This document shows positions 16,154 to 24,066 of a stretch of 44,852 bases of DNA, piece by piece (the first letter of the stretch is position 1; every line of letters starts with the position of its first letter). Source of the DNA: Flavobacterium sp. UBA2787 (lineage in GTDB: Bacteria > Bacteroidota > Bacteroidia > Flavobacteriales > Flavobacteriaceae); NCBI GenBank assembly GCA_002352205.1, contig DEHZ01000007.1, positions 1 through 44,852 on the forward strand. The letters are read 5' to 3'. Position numbers and translations under genes: made by a program. The notes under the pieces are model-generated. The model did not search any database, was not told the origin of the DNA, and was given only the letters and a program-made list of their open reading frames with translations.

Positions 16154-16762
16154 CTATTTCTTCGTACTATCATGCACCTGAACGTGCACACCACCATTCC
16201 ACAACGTTAAAATATCGGTCGCCACAGCAGCACCACTTCCGGCAGCAATAGACAACTGACTTCGCCACCCGGCCAAAACGCCACAAACATAAATTCCGTC
16301 TTTTACTAAATGATCGTGGTTTTTCAATTGAATGCGGTTTTTCTCAGGATTTGCTTTTTGATGTGGTATCACAAATTCTTCCAAACCTTCAATTGTAAAA
16401 GGATTTCCTGCTCCAATGCCAATCACAACTAATTTTGTGTAATATACATTTTTGTTGGTTGTTACCGAAAAATTTCCGTTTTCACCTTCGATTTTCAGCA
16501 CTTTTTCGTTTGGAATTTGTTGAATATGCGGATAAATCGATGATAAATGAGCTAAACTTTCTGTTAATAATTCACTCCCTAACTTTCCGGCTTCAATGCC
16601 ATACGCATTATTAAACAAAGCATCTTGTAAAGAAGAAGCTTTTTGGTGTGAAATCAATGCGATTTTTTTGTCGGAAGCAAATGGTTTTGAATGAGCGGAA
16701 CCAAGCAAAAGAGCACAAGAAACTCCTGAAACGCCACCGCCAATGATGAGTACATCCAACAT
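16154..16762 (-). CDS. Short FAD-dependent oxidoreductase (thioredoxin-reductase-like, lacking NADPH domain)
   Basis: 202 residues. The N-terminus MLDVLIIGGGVSGVSCALLLG is an FAD-binding Rossmann motif, and KDGIYVCGVLAGWRSQLSIAAGSGAAVA is the C-terminal FAD motif seen in thioredoxin reductase-like flavoproteins. True thioredoxin reductases are about 310 residues with an inserted NADPH domain and a CxxC pair. Here both the insert and the CxxC are missing, so the electron donor and acceptor are unknown. It lies 2 nt downstream of a 66-residue membrane protein gene, suggesting translational coupling and a membrane partner. Confidence 0.85.
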   Translation of the reverse strand: MLDVLIIGGGVSGVSCALLLGSAHSKPFASDKKIALISHQKASSLQDALFNNAYGIEAGKLGSELLTESLAHLSSIYPHIQQIPNEKVLKIEGENGNFSVTTNKNVYYTKLVVIGIGAGNPFTIEGLEEFVIPHQKANPEKNRIQLKNHDHLVKDGIYVCGVLAGWRSQLSIAAGSGAAVATDILTLWNGGVHVQVHDSTKK

Positions 16763-16764
16763 AT

Positions 16765-16965
16765 TTATTGATCTTTCAGTTTGTCTTCAATCGACTTAGA
16801 CATTCTAAAAATAAGAAGGATAATAATCGCACAAAACGCAGCAACAATTCCGATTAGGGCAATCATACTTTCTTGTTCAAAAAGATTACTAAAATCCAAT
16901 TGAGTCACATTAAAGATGATTAATCCGAAAGCCAATGCAATAATGATGTAAGTGAAAATCTTCAT
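16765..16965 (-). CDS. Small two-helix membrane protein, 66 residues
   Basis: Two hydrophobic segments (about residues 3-21 and 34-54) flank a short polar loop containing LDFSNLFEQES. The C-terminus is charged (MSKSIEDKLKDQ), probably cytoplasmic. The stop is 2 nt before the start of the FAD oxidoreductase gene, and it is 39 nt from marC on the same strand, so the three may form an operon marC-this-FAD. I do not recognise the family. Start, stop and spacing support a genuine gene. Confidence 0.72.
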   Translation of the reverse strand: MKIFTYIIIALAFGLIIFNVTQLDFSNLFEQESMIALIGIVAAFCAIIILLIFRMSKSIEDKLKDQ

Positions 16966-17004
16966 TTATAATAAAATAATAATACAAAGGTAAGTTTAAT
17001 CAAA

Positions 17005-17580
17005 CTATTCAAAAAGACCTTTAACATTAGCCGCAAATAATTTAACAGCAATGGCAAGTAGCACAACGCCAAACACTTTTCGAATTACACTAAGTCCGTT
17101 TTTGGTAAGAAAACGCTCAATTCTGGCAGAAGATTTTAATACACCATACACCAAAATAATATTCAGTATAATGGCGATGATGATATTAATTGTTTGAAAT
17201 TCTGCTCTTATTGAAAGTATAGTTGTCATCGTTCCTGCACCGGCAATCAACGGAAAAGCAATCGGTACAATTGAAGTGGAACCATGATCTTCATCACGGT
17301 ATAATTTAATTCCTAAAATCATTTCCAAAGCCAAAAAGAAAAGCACAAATGAACCGGCAACGGCAAAAGAGTTAATGTCGATACCAATTAATTTCAAGAT
17401 TGTTTCTCCCACAAATAAAAAGGCAATCATAATAATAGCGGCTACAATCGATGCTTTTTCAGATTGAATATGACCTGCTTTTTGACGTAAATCGATAATA
17501 ATCGGAATGCTTCCCACAATATCAATTACGGCAAAAAGCACCATTGTTGCTGTAAAAATTTCTCTTAAATCTAATTCCAT
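17005..17580 (-). CDS. MarC family integral membrane protein
   Basis: 191 residues with six predicted transmembrane segments. The family motif region VLFAVIDIVGSIPIIIDLRQKAG near residues 15-37 and PIAFPLIAGAGTMTTIL at about 105-121 are typical of MarC/UPF0056 proteins. The second motif is the repeated P-x-x-x-P-x-x-x-G pattern of the second half. The function of MarC proteins is unclear; an earlier link to antibiotic resistance has not held up. A -7-like TATTTTTG lies at 17600-17607 on this strand. Confidence 0.92.
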   Translation of the reverse strand: MELDLREIFTATMVLFAVIDIVGSIPIIIDLRQKAGHIQSEKASIVAAIIMIAFLFVGETILKLIGIDINSFAVAGSFVLFFLALEMILGIKLYRDEDHGSTSIVPIAFPLIAGAGTMTTILSIRAEFQTINIIIAIILNIILVYGVLKSSARIERFLTKNGLSVIRKVFGVVLLAIAVKLFAANVKGLFE

Positions 17581-17599
17581 GACCTTCAGTTTTCTGCGG

Positions 17600-17607
17600 C
17601 AAAAATA
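17600..17607 (-). promoter_or_regulatory. Putative -7 element of marC
   Basis: Minus-strand TATTTTTG is a perfect match to TAnnTTTG, 19 nt upstream of the marC ATG. No clear -33 box. Confidence 0.5.
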
Positions 17608-17685
17608 GCCTTTTTAATCACTATCTTCGTGAAAATTGAGTTAATTATTTAACGCATTTCAACCGAAGAATCAAACATTCCTTTG

Positions 17686-17693
17686 TACCTTTG
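17686..17693 (+). promoter_or_regulatory. Putative -7 element of the DUF3109 gene
   Basis: TACCTTTG followed by CA is the most typical form of the Bacteroidota -7 box. It lies 23 nt upstream of the ATG at 17717. The -33 position is a weak TTTC. Confidence 0.65.
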
Positions 17694-17716
17694 CATCATC
17701 ATTCTGACAATAATTT

Positions 17717-18289
17717 ATGTTTCAATTAGGTAAAACCATCGTTTCAGAAGAAATTCTGGAAAAAGAATTCGTTTGCAATCTAACCGCTTGTCATGGAGCT
17801 TGTTGCGTAGACGGCGATGCCGGTGCACCCTTAAGTGAAGATGAAACTAAAATTTTAGAAGAAATTTATCCGAAAGTAAAACCCTTTCTTCGAAAAGAAG
17901 GAATCGAAGCCATAGAAAACCAAGGAACCTGGATTAAAGGTGAAGACGGCGAATTTGAAACACCATTAATCGACGGGAAAGATTGTGCCTACGTTATTTT
18001 TGACGGAAAAACCGCTTTATGCGGAATCGAACAAGCCTATAACCAAGGAATTGTTTCTTGGAAAAAACCGGTTTCCTGTCATCTTTATCCAATTAGAGTG
18101 AAAGACTTCTCCGATTTTGCTGCTGTGAATTATCACCGTTGGGATATTTGTAGTCCGGCTTGCTCTCTTGGAAAAGAATTGGAAGTTCCGGTATACAAAT
18201 TCGTTAAAGAAGCATTGGTTCGAAAATTTGGCGAAGAATGGTATCACGAACTCGAAAAAGTGGGCGAAGAATATCAAAAAGGGAAGTAA
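17717..18289 (+). CDS. DUF3109 family cysteine-rich protein
   Basis: 190 residues, no signal peptide, so cytoplasmic. Nine cysteines are arranged as CNLTACHGACC near residue 20-30, then single cysteines in GKDCAYV, ALCGIE and VSCHLYPIR, and a final DICSPAC. The pattern resembles YkgJ/DUF3109 proteins, thought to bind an iron-sulfur cluster or zinc. No biochemical role is established. Full-length with a strong promoter box. It has no obvious partner: marC is divergent, and nrdB lies 257 nt downstream with its own leader. Confidence 0.9.
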   Translation: MFQLGKTIVSEEILEKEFVCNLTACHGACCVDGDAGAPLSEDETKILEEIYPKVKPFLRKEGIEAIENQGTWIKGEDGEFETPLIDGKDCAYVIFDGKTALCGIEQAYNQGIVSWKKPVSCHLYPIRVKDFSDFAAVNYHRWDICSPACSLGKELEVPVYKFVKEALVRKFGEEWYHELEKVGEEYQKGK

Positions 18290-18546
18290 ATTTTCCGCTA
18301 ATTTTCCTTATCAATAATTTCTTAAAATAGTAAAATTTCCCTCGCGACCGCTAATGAGTTGGTTTTTAAATTGCTGATTAACAGGTTTTTAATCAAGTAA
18401 TTATAAAGTAGGAAAAAAACTAACCGTTGTTAAAAACTATCCCCGATTGTGAATAAGTTTGACTTTCATTTACCAATTTGAATTGCAATCTTTGTAACTC
18501 TTAATTACCAATTAATAATCCTCAAAAATAACTTAACATAGAAAAG

Positions 18547-19524
18547 ATGGCAGCAGTAGAACCAATTTTGCAAGAAAATAAAGACAGATTTGTAATTTTT
18601 CCAATCAAACACCACGACATTTGGGAATGGTATAAAAAGATGGAAGCGAGTTTCTGGACCGCAGAAGAAATCGATTTACACCAAGATTTATCCGATTGGA
18701 ATACAAAATTGAATGAAGATGAAAAGTTTTTCATCAAACACATTTTAGCATTTTTCGCTGCTTCTGACGGAATTGTAAATGAGAACTTAGCCGAAAACTT
18801 CGTAAACGAAGTACAATATCCGGAAGCAAAATTTTTCTACGGTTTTCAAATTATGATGGAAAACATCCACAGTGAAACCTATTCGTTGTTGATTGACACG
18901 TATGTGAAAGACGAAAAAGAAAAAGACCAATTATTTCACGCATTAGATGTATTTCCGGCTATTCAAAAGAAGGCAAATTGGGCATTAAAATGGATTGGTT
19001 CCGATTCATTTGCTGAACGTTTAATTGCGTTTGCAGCTGTAGAAGGAATCTTCTTTTCCGGTGCATTTTGTTCGATTTTCTGGTTGAAAAAACGTGGTTT
19101 AATGCCGGGACTGACTTTCTCAAACGAATTAATTTCACGTGACGAAGGTGTTCACTGTGATTTCGCCGTTCACTTGCACAATCATCATTTGGTGAACAAA
19201 GTATCAAAAGAAAGAATCAAAGAAATCATTACCGATGCGTTAACCATTGAGAGAGAATTTATTACCGAATCACTTCCTGTAAGTTTAATTGGAATGAATG
19301 CCACATTAATGACACAATACTTAGAATTTGTAGCCGACAGATTATTAGTAGAATTAGGATGCGAAAGAGTGTACAATTCTTCTAACCCATTTGATTTTAT
19401 GGATATGATTTCGCTACAAGGAAAAACCAATTTCTTTGAAAAACGCGTAGCAGAATACCAAAAAGCAGGTGTGATGAATACGGATTCAGATTCACAAAAA
19501 ATTAGTTTCGACGCCGATTTTTAG
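18547..19524 (+). CDS. nrdB: Ribonucleotide reductase small subunit, class Ia (NrdB)
   Basis: 325 residues. It carries the di-iron tyrosyl radical that drives reduction of ribonucleotides to dNTPs. Iron ligands are visible as Asp74 (AASDGIV), Glu105 and His108 (MENIHSETY), the Glu of VEGIFFSG, and the Glu and His of RDEGVHCDF. The radical Tyr is present as Tyr112, four residues after His108, so this is a canonical Tyr-radical enzyme. The long 257-nt leader contains no box I could assign firmly. nrdA follows 192 nt downstream, in the order B-A. Confidence 0.96.
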   Translation: MAAVEPILQENKDRFVIFPIKHHDIWEWYKKMEASFWTAEEIDLHQDLSDWNTKLNEDEKFFIKHILAFFAASDGIVNENLAENFVNEVQYPEAKFFYGFQIMMENIHSETYSLLIDTYVKDEKEKDQLFHALDVFPAIQKKANWALKWIGSDSFAERLIAFAAVEGIFFSGAFCSIFWLKKRGLMPGLTFSNELISRDEGVHCDFAVHLHNHHLVNKVSKERIKEIITDALTIEREFITESLPVSLIGMNATLMTQYLEFVADRLLVELGCERVYNSSNPFDFMDMISLQGKTNFFEKRVAEYQKAGVMNTDSDSQKISFDADF

Positions 19525-19527
19525 AGA

Positions 19528-19565
19528 TTGCCACTAAGAAGGTAAGACACAAAGTTTCATCTTAG
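19528..19565 (-). repeat. Word-like triple repeat in the nrdB-nrdA gap
   Basis: On the minus strand it reads CTTTGTGTCTTACC, then TTCTTAGTGGCAA. It belongs to the class of intergenic sequences with three similar words ending in TGTG or GTGG; compare 22517-22545, 24511-24541 and 24622-24664. Confidence 0.55.
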
Positions 19566-19589
19566 CCAACATAGTAAATACTATATTTT

Positions 19590-19618
19590 CTTTGTCAAAG
19601 TTTCAAACTTTGACAAAG
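19590..19618. repeat. 29-nt near-perfect palindrome between nrdB and nrdA
   Basis: CTTTGTCAAAGTTT (19590-19603), one C, then its exact reverse complement (19605-19618). There is no T-tract in either direction, so it is not a standard terminator. It could be an operator, an RNA hairpin between the two reading frames, or a member of a dispersed palindrome family. Confidence 0.8.
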
Positions 19619-19716
19619 ATTCAATATAAAAATACCGGGATTAGTTTCCCAAAAATCAACTAACAAATAACCTAAAATAGAAAAGGGATTTTCTGTTTTA
19701 AAAAACATGTAACAGT

Positions 19717-22152
19717 ATGTATGTAGTAAAAAGAGACGGTCACAAAGAACCGGTAATGTTTGACAAAATCACAGATAGAATTAAAAAACTATGCTATGGA
19801 TTAAATGATTTGGTCGATTCTGTAAAGGTCGCCATGCGAGTGATAGAAGGATTGTATGACGGTGTAACTACATCAGAATTAGATAATTTAGCGGCAGAAA
19901 CCGCAGCCTCGATGACGATTGCTCATCCCGATTATGCACAATTAGCAGCTCGTATTGCTGTTTCTAACTTACACAAAAACACCAAAAAATCGTTTTCAGA
20001 AACAATGTCTGATATGTACCACTACGTGAACCCACGTACAGGACAAAAATCGCCGTTACTTTCTGATGAGGTGTACGAAGCAATCATGGCCAATGCAGAA
20101 ACATTGGATTCTATGATTATTTACAACAGAGATTTTAATTATGATTATTTCGGTTTCAAAACATTAGAACGTTCGTATTTACTAAAAATAAACGGAAAAA
20201 TTGTTGAAAGACCACAACATATGTTGATGCGTGTTTCGGTTGGAATTCATTTGAATGACATCGAAGCAGTGAAAGAAACCTACGAATTAATGTCGAAAAA
20301 ATTCTTCACGCACGCAACACCAACTTTATTCAATGCCGGAACACCAAAACCGCAAATGTCATCATGTTTCCTATTGACTATGAAAGATGACAGCATCGAC
20401 GGAATTTATGATACATTAAAACAAACCGCTAAAATCTCGCAATCAGCGGGCGGAATCGGACTTTCTATTCACAATGTTCGTGCAACCGGATCCTACATTC
20501 GTGGCACAAACGGAACTTCTAACGGAATAGTTCCAATGCTCCGTGTTTTCAACGATACAGCTCGTTACGTTGACCAAGGTGGAGGAAAAAGAAAAGGAAG
20601 TTTTGCCATTTATTTAGAAACTTGGCATGCTGATATTTTCGAATTTCTAGATTTGAAAAAGAATACCGGAAAAGAAGAAATGCGTGCCAGAGATTTATTC
20701 TTTGCGATGTGGACGTCTGATTTATTTATGAAACGCGTGCAAGATGATGCATCGTGGACCTTAATGTGTCCAAACGAATGTCCTGGTTTGTGTGACGTTT
20801 ACGGCGATGAATTTGAAACATTATATACTTCGTATGAAGCCGCCGGAAAAGGTAGAAAAACCGTTCGTGCTCGTGAACTTTGGGAAAAAATCCTCGAATC
20901 GCAAATCGAAACCGGAACACCGTATATGTTGTACAAAGATGCAGCGAACCGAAAATCAAACCAGAAAAATTTAGGAACCATTCGTTCGTCAAATTTATGT
21001 ACGGAGATTTTGGAATACACAGCTCCTGATGAAGTAGCGGTGTGTAATTTAGCCTCTATTTCGCTACCAATGTTCATCGAAAACGGCAAATTTGATCATC
21101 AAAAATTATACGATGTAACCAAACGTGTAACTCGTAACCTAAACCGCGTAATCGACCGAAATTACTATCCGGTTCCCGAAGCAGAAAATTCAAATATGCG
21201 TCACCGTCCAATTGGATTGGGAGTACAAGGTTTGGCAGATGCGTTCATCTTACTTCGCTTACCGTTCACCAGCGACGAAGCAAAACAAATGAATCAAGAT
21301 ATTTTTGAAACACTTTATTTTGCAGCCGTAACCGCATCCATGGAAATGGCAAAAGAAGAAGGACCGTATTCCACTTTCAAAGGATCGCCCATTTCGCAAG
21401 GAGAATTCCAATACAACCTTTGGGGATTAAAAGATAGTGATTTATCCGGTCGTTGGGATTGGGAAAGTTTACGAAAAGAAGTGGTAGAACACGGTGTAAG
21501 AAACTCATTGTTAGTCGCTCCAATGCCAACCGCTTCCACGTCACAAATTTTAGGAAACAATGAAGCATTCGAACCTTACACATCCAATATTTACACAAGA
21601 AGAGTACTTTCAGGTGAATTTATTGTCGTAAACAAGCATTTGTTAGAAGACTTAGTAAATCTAGGTTTGTGGAATGATACGTTGAAACAAGAAATCATGC
21701 GTCACAATGGTTCGGTGCAAAACATCGACGTTATTCCTCAAGATATCAAAGATTTATACAAAACGGTTTGGGAAATGAGTATGAAAGATATCATCGATAT
21801 GTCACGTCAACGTGGTTATTTCATTGACCAATCACAATCCCTGAACTTGTTTATGGAAGGAGCAACCTACGCCAAATTAACCTCAATGCATTTCTATGCT
21901 TGGCAATCGGGTCTAAAAACCGGAATGTATTATTTGCGTACAAAATCAGCGGTTGATGCCATTAAGTTCACCTTAAACAACGACAAAAAAGCAGAGCCGG
22001 TAGAAGTAATCGAGCAACCAATTGTGGCCAAAAAATTAGAATCAATCGCGGTTTTAAACGAACCGGTCGAAATGACGCAAGAAGAATACCGAGCCATGAT
22101 CGAAATGGCCAAAAACGCCGGTCCGGAAGATTGTGAAATGTGCGGATCGTAA
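19717..22152 (+). CDS. nrdA: Ribonucleotide reductase large subunit, class Ia (NrdA)
   Basis: 811 residues. An ATP-cone occupies the first ~90 residues ([18 protein letters not shown]), giving allosteric activity control. The active site is complete: Cys217 (MSSCFLL), Cys428 with Asn426 and Glu430 (SNLCTEI) and Cys443 ([10 protein letters not shown]). The C-terminal tail ends CEMCGS, with Cys806 and Cys809 forming the redox pair reduced by thioredoxin or glutaredoxin. Its overall sequence and length look closer to the eukaryote-like R1 form than to the 761-residue E. coli protein. It is preceded by nrdB and ends at a strong UUCG terminator. Confidence 0.96.
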   Translation: MYVVKRDGHKEPVMFDKITDRIKKLCYGLNDLVDSVKVAMRVIEGLYDGVTTSELDNLAAETAASMTIAHPDYAQLAARIAVSNLHKNTKKSFSETMSDMYHYVNPRTGQKSPLLSDEVYEAIMANAETLDSMIIYNRDFNYDYFGFKTLERSYLLKINGKIVERPQHMLMRVSVGIHLNDIEAVKETYELMSKKFFTHATPTLFNAGTPKPQMSSCFLLTMKDDSIDGIYDTLKQTAKISQSAGGIGLSIHNVRATGSYIRGTNGTSNGIVPMLRVFNDTARYVDQGGGKRKGSFAIYLETWHADIFEFLDLKKNTGKEEMRARDLFFAMWTSDLFMKRVQDDASWTLMCPNECPGLCDVYGDEFETLYTSYEAAGKGRKTVRARELWEKILESQIETGTPYMLYKDAANRKSNQKNLGTIRSSNLCTEILEYTAPDEVAVCNLASISLPMFIENGKFDHQKLYDVTKRVTRNLNRVIDRNYYPVPEAENSNMRHRPIGLGVQGLADAFILLRLPFTSDEAKQMNQDIFETLYFAAVTASMEMAKEEGPYSTFKGSPISQGEFQYNLWGLKDSDLSGRWDWESLRKEVVEHGVRNSLLVAPMPTASTSQILGNNEAFEPYTSNIYTRRVLSGEFIVVNKHLLEDLVNLGLWNDTLKQEIMRHNGSVQNIDVIPQDIKDLYKTVWEMSMKDIIDMSRQRGYFIDQSQSLNLFMEGATYAKLTSMHFYAWQSGLKTGMYYLRTKSAVDAIKFTLNNDKKAEPVEVIEQPIVAKKLESIAVLNEPVEMTQEEYRAMIEMAKNAGPEDCEMCGS

Positions 22153-22188
22153 AAGAGAATAGAATAAAGAAAATAGAGCATAGAAAAT

Positions 22189-22223
22189 CAGCTGTTTACT
22201 TCGGTAAATGGCTGTTTTTTTTT
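22189..22223 (+). terminator. Strong nrdA terminator with UUCG tetraloop
   Basis: An 11-bp stem (22189-22199 with 22204-22214, including two G-U pairs) is closed by C(TTCG)G and followed by nine Ts. It begins 37 nt after the nrdA stop. Confidence 0.93.
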
Positions 22224-22366
22224 GAAGCTATTTCCCGCTTTTCATTCCAAGTCCGTTTGTTGGGTTTGGTTCGGCTAAGCTCTGCCAAGAGCTTCCGTTG
22301 GTCGCTTTGGCAAAGCAAGCCTTACACAAACCCAACAAGCCGTGCTTTCCATTACAATCGGGGCTA
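22224..22366. repeat. Dispersed ~142-nt structured repeat, copy B
   Basis: Starts GAAGCTATTTCCCGC and ends CGGGGCTA, like copy A at 10984-11125. The core GAGCTTCCGTTGGTCGCT (22289-22306) differs from copy A at one base. Its flanking stem is TGCCAA/TTGGCA (22283-22288 with 22307-22312), where two pairs differ from copy A in a compensatory way. An outer perfect 12-bp stem (22257-22268 with 22327-22338) is present only here. CATTCCA and CATTACA occur near the two ends. Confidence 0.82.
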
Positions 22367-22381
22367 GGCTTCAGTGCTCAC

Positions 22382-22660
22382 TTAGCAGTTTTCAGTCGCA
22401 GTTTTCACGTAATCTTGTCATTCCGTAGGAATCTCAGTTTCAGTCCCAGTTTTCACACAATTTTGTCAGTCCGACGAAGTAGGACACGAGCGATAGCGAA
22501 CTTGCGAAGCAATCTCATTTCTGTGTATTCTGTGCTTTCTGTGAGAAAAAAGTATTCAGTCGCAGTCATCAGTCGAAGTTTTGCCACAATCTTGTCATTC
22601 CGTAGGAATCTCAATCATCAGTCACAGTTTTCAAACAATCATTTCATTCCATAGGAATCC
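22382..22660 (+). repeat. Composite array of four hairpin repeat units
   Basis: Four units each consist of a CAGT-rich lead (such as CAGTCGCAGTTTTCAC) followed by an AATCTTGTCATTCC-type hairpin ending GGAATCTCA. The hairpin parts are at 22411-22437, 22459-22517, 22588-22613 and 22636-22660. Three have an ATTCC/GGAAT stem; the second has AGTCC/GGAC around GACGAAGTA with an inserted stretch. A fifth relative lies at 9129-9163 on the other strand. Confidence 0.78.
22517..22545 (+). repeat. TGTG-type triple word repeat
   Basis: Reads TTTCTGTG, then TATTCTGTG, then CTTTCTGTGAG: three similar words ending in CTGTG. It lies inside the array and is built like 24622-24664 and 24511-24541. Confidence 0.55.
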
Positions 22661-22795
22661 AAATTATCAATAACGAACCAATTTTTTTTAAATTTCTCCC
22701 ATTTTTCTAATCTGTGTTCAAAACAACTTTCAACCCGCAACCTCCAAAACTTCATGTCAAATTCAATCAAATAGCACAATTTCATTTTCAATTCG

Positions 22796-22803
22796 TACCT
22801 TTG
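22796..22803 (+). promoter_or_regulatory. Putative -7 element of bioF
   Basis: TACCTTTG is a perfect -7 match, 48 nt upstream of the ATG at 22852. It lies inside the longer reading frame that begins at 22714 and so argues for the downstream start. Confidence 0.65.
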
Positions 22804-22851
22804 AAAGTCAATTTCCAACAAAAGAAAAATTACAACTCATTTAGTTACTCA

Positions 22852-24066
22852 ATGAAATCCCTCCCAAAATCCCTTCACCAAAAACTCCTCCAACGAGAAC
22901 AAAACAATGCTCTCAGAAAGTTAGTTTCACCTAATCACTTAGTCGATTTTTCCTCTAACGATTATTTAGGTTTTGCCAAAAACGAAGAAATTTTTCAGCA
23001 AACACATGACTTGTTAGTTTCCAGAAATTACAAAGTAAACGGAGCCACCGGTTCGCGATTACTCACTGGAAACCATTCGATTTATTCAGAAACAGAAGAA
23101 TTCATTGCCCAATTTCATCAGGCCGAAGCAGCCTTAATTTTTAATTCCGGCTACGATGCCAACGTCGGTTTTTTTAGCTCTGTTCCGCAGCGAAATGATA
23201 TTATTTTATATGACGAACTAAGCCACGCCTCCATCCGTGACGGCATTCAAATGAGTTTAGCCAAATCATTCAAATTCAAACACAACGATTTAGTTGATTT
23301 AGAAAATTTACTGACTAAGTTTTGCCCGACAACCGACAACCAACAACCGAAAACAGATAACAGACAACCGACAACCGACAACGGACAACAGACAACAGTT
23401 TTCATCATCACAGAAAGCATTTTCTCCATGGATGGCGATTCACCCGATTTAGAAAAATTGGTACAGTTGTCCGAAAAACACAACGCCTATTTAGTCATCG
23501 ACGAAGCCCATGCTTTAGGAGTTTTTGGAAAAAACGGAGAAGGTTTAGTGCAACAGTTAAATTTACATAACAACGTTTTTGCCCGAATCATCACTTTCGG
23601 AAAAGCCTTAGGATGTCACGGTGCAGCCGTTTTGGGCAGTGAACAACTTAAAACCTATTTAACCAATTTTGCCCGAAGTTTTATTTACACCACCGGATTA
23701 TCGCCCCATTCGGTTGCGACTATTTTTGTAGCCTATCAGCATTTGCCTAAAAGCGAGCAAGAAAGAGCAAAACTTTTTCAAAACATAAACTTTTTTAAGC
23801 AATCTATTTCAACTCGCAACTTTCAACCCGCAACCCGCAACCCTCAACTTTCATCCTCCTCAACCATCCATTCCATCATAATTCCTGGAAACGAGCGAGT
23901 AAAAATCATTGCACAACAACTCCAACAAAATGGCTTTGATGTAAAACCTATTTTGTCACCAACCGTTCCTGAAGGCCAGGAAAGATTGCGGTTTTGTTTG
24001 CACTCTTATAATTCTCAAAAAGAAATTTTTACTGTTTTAGATTTGTTAAGTACATTTGTGTTTTAA
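22852..24066 (+). CDS. bioF: 8-amino-7-oxononanoate synthase (BioF) with two low-complexity insertions
   Basis: 404 residues, PLP-dependent alpha-oxoamine synthase. It condenses pimeloyl-ACP or -CoA with alanine in biotin synthesis. Visible motifs are DFSSNDYLGF, GATGSRLLTGNH, LIFNSGYDANVG, DELSHASIRDG, the aldimine-stacking VIDEAHALGVFG and Lys251 in TFGKALGCHGAA. I start at Met47 of the longer frame because family similarity begins there and a -7 box precedes it. Two segments look foreign: residues 159-182 (23326-23397, Thr/Asp/Asn/Gln/Pro only) and 320-333 (23809-23850). Both are made of DNA words otherwise found between genes. All core motifs remain, so it is probably functional. It is the first gene of the bio cluster. 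Confidence 0.93.
   Translation: MKSLPKSLHQKLLQREQNNALRKLVSPNHLVDFSSNDYLGFAKNEEIFQQTHDLLVSRNYKVNGATGSRLLTGNHSIYSETEEFIAQFHQAEAALIFNSGYDANVGFFSSVPQRNDIILYDELSHASIRDGIQMSLAKSFKFKHNDLVDLENLLTKFCPTTDNQQPKTDNRQPTTDNGQQTTVFIITESIFSMDGDSPDLEKLVQLSEKHNAYLVIDEAHALGVFGKNGEGLVQQLNLHNNVFARIITFGKALGCHGAAVLGSEQLKTYLTNFARSFIYTTGLSPHSVATIFVAYQHLPKSEQERAKLFQNINFFKQSISTRNFQPATRNPQLSSSSTIHSIIIPGNERVKIIAQQLQQNGFDVKPILSPTVPEGQERLRFCLHSYNSQKEIFTVLDLLSTFVF
23326..23397 (+). repeat. In-frame CAACCGA-type low-complexity repeat inside bioF
   Basis: Seven to eight imperfect copies of an ACAACCGACA-like word encode residues 159-182 between a conserved helix and the strand ending ESIFSMDGD. The length is a multiple of three and the frame is kept. 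Confidence 0.8.
23809..23850 (+). repeat. In-frame CAACCCGCAAC repeat inside bioF
   Basis: Encodes residues 320-333. An 18-nt stretch, AACTTTCAACCCGCAACC (23818-23835), is identical to non-coding sequence at 22725-22742 upstream of the same gene. A shorter relative lies at 9168-9188. Confidence 0.8.

Larger units (their letters stand above)
22153..22851. other. Repeat-rich gap between nrdA and bioF
   Basis: About 700 nt without a convincing gene. In order it holds the nrdA terminator (22189-22223), the ~142-nt structured repeat copy B (22224-22366), a four-unit composite array (22382-22660), a TGTG-type triple word (22517-22545), a low-complexity CAACCCGCAAC word (22725-22742), and the bioF promoter box (22796-22803). 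Open frames here are repeat-derived and lack starts or codon bias that would support a gene. Confidence 0.8.

Noticed and set aside
18450-18459. TGTGAATAA-like word in the nrdB leader as a DnaA box
   Set aside because: One mismatch to TGTGGATAA and only one copy. In AT-rich DNA this is expected by chance.
18290-18546. NrdR box or riboswitch in the nrdB leader
   Set aside because: No paired NrdR-type boxes and no riboswitch-like conserved structure could be seen. I did not assign a regulatory element.
22140-22654. Open frames of 75 and 118 codons after nrdA
   Set aside because: They run through the terminator, the structured repeat and the hairpin array. Their residues are Ser/Arg/Phe-rich translations of repeat words.
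22382-22660. CRISPR array
   Set aside because: Units are unequal in length, the repeats diverge, there are no regular unique spacers, and no cas genes are in the window.
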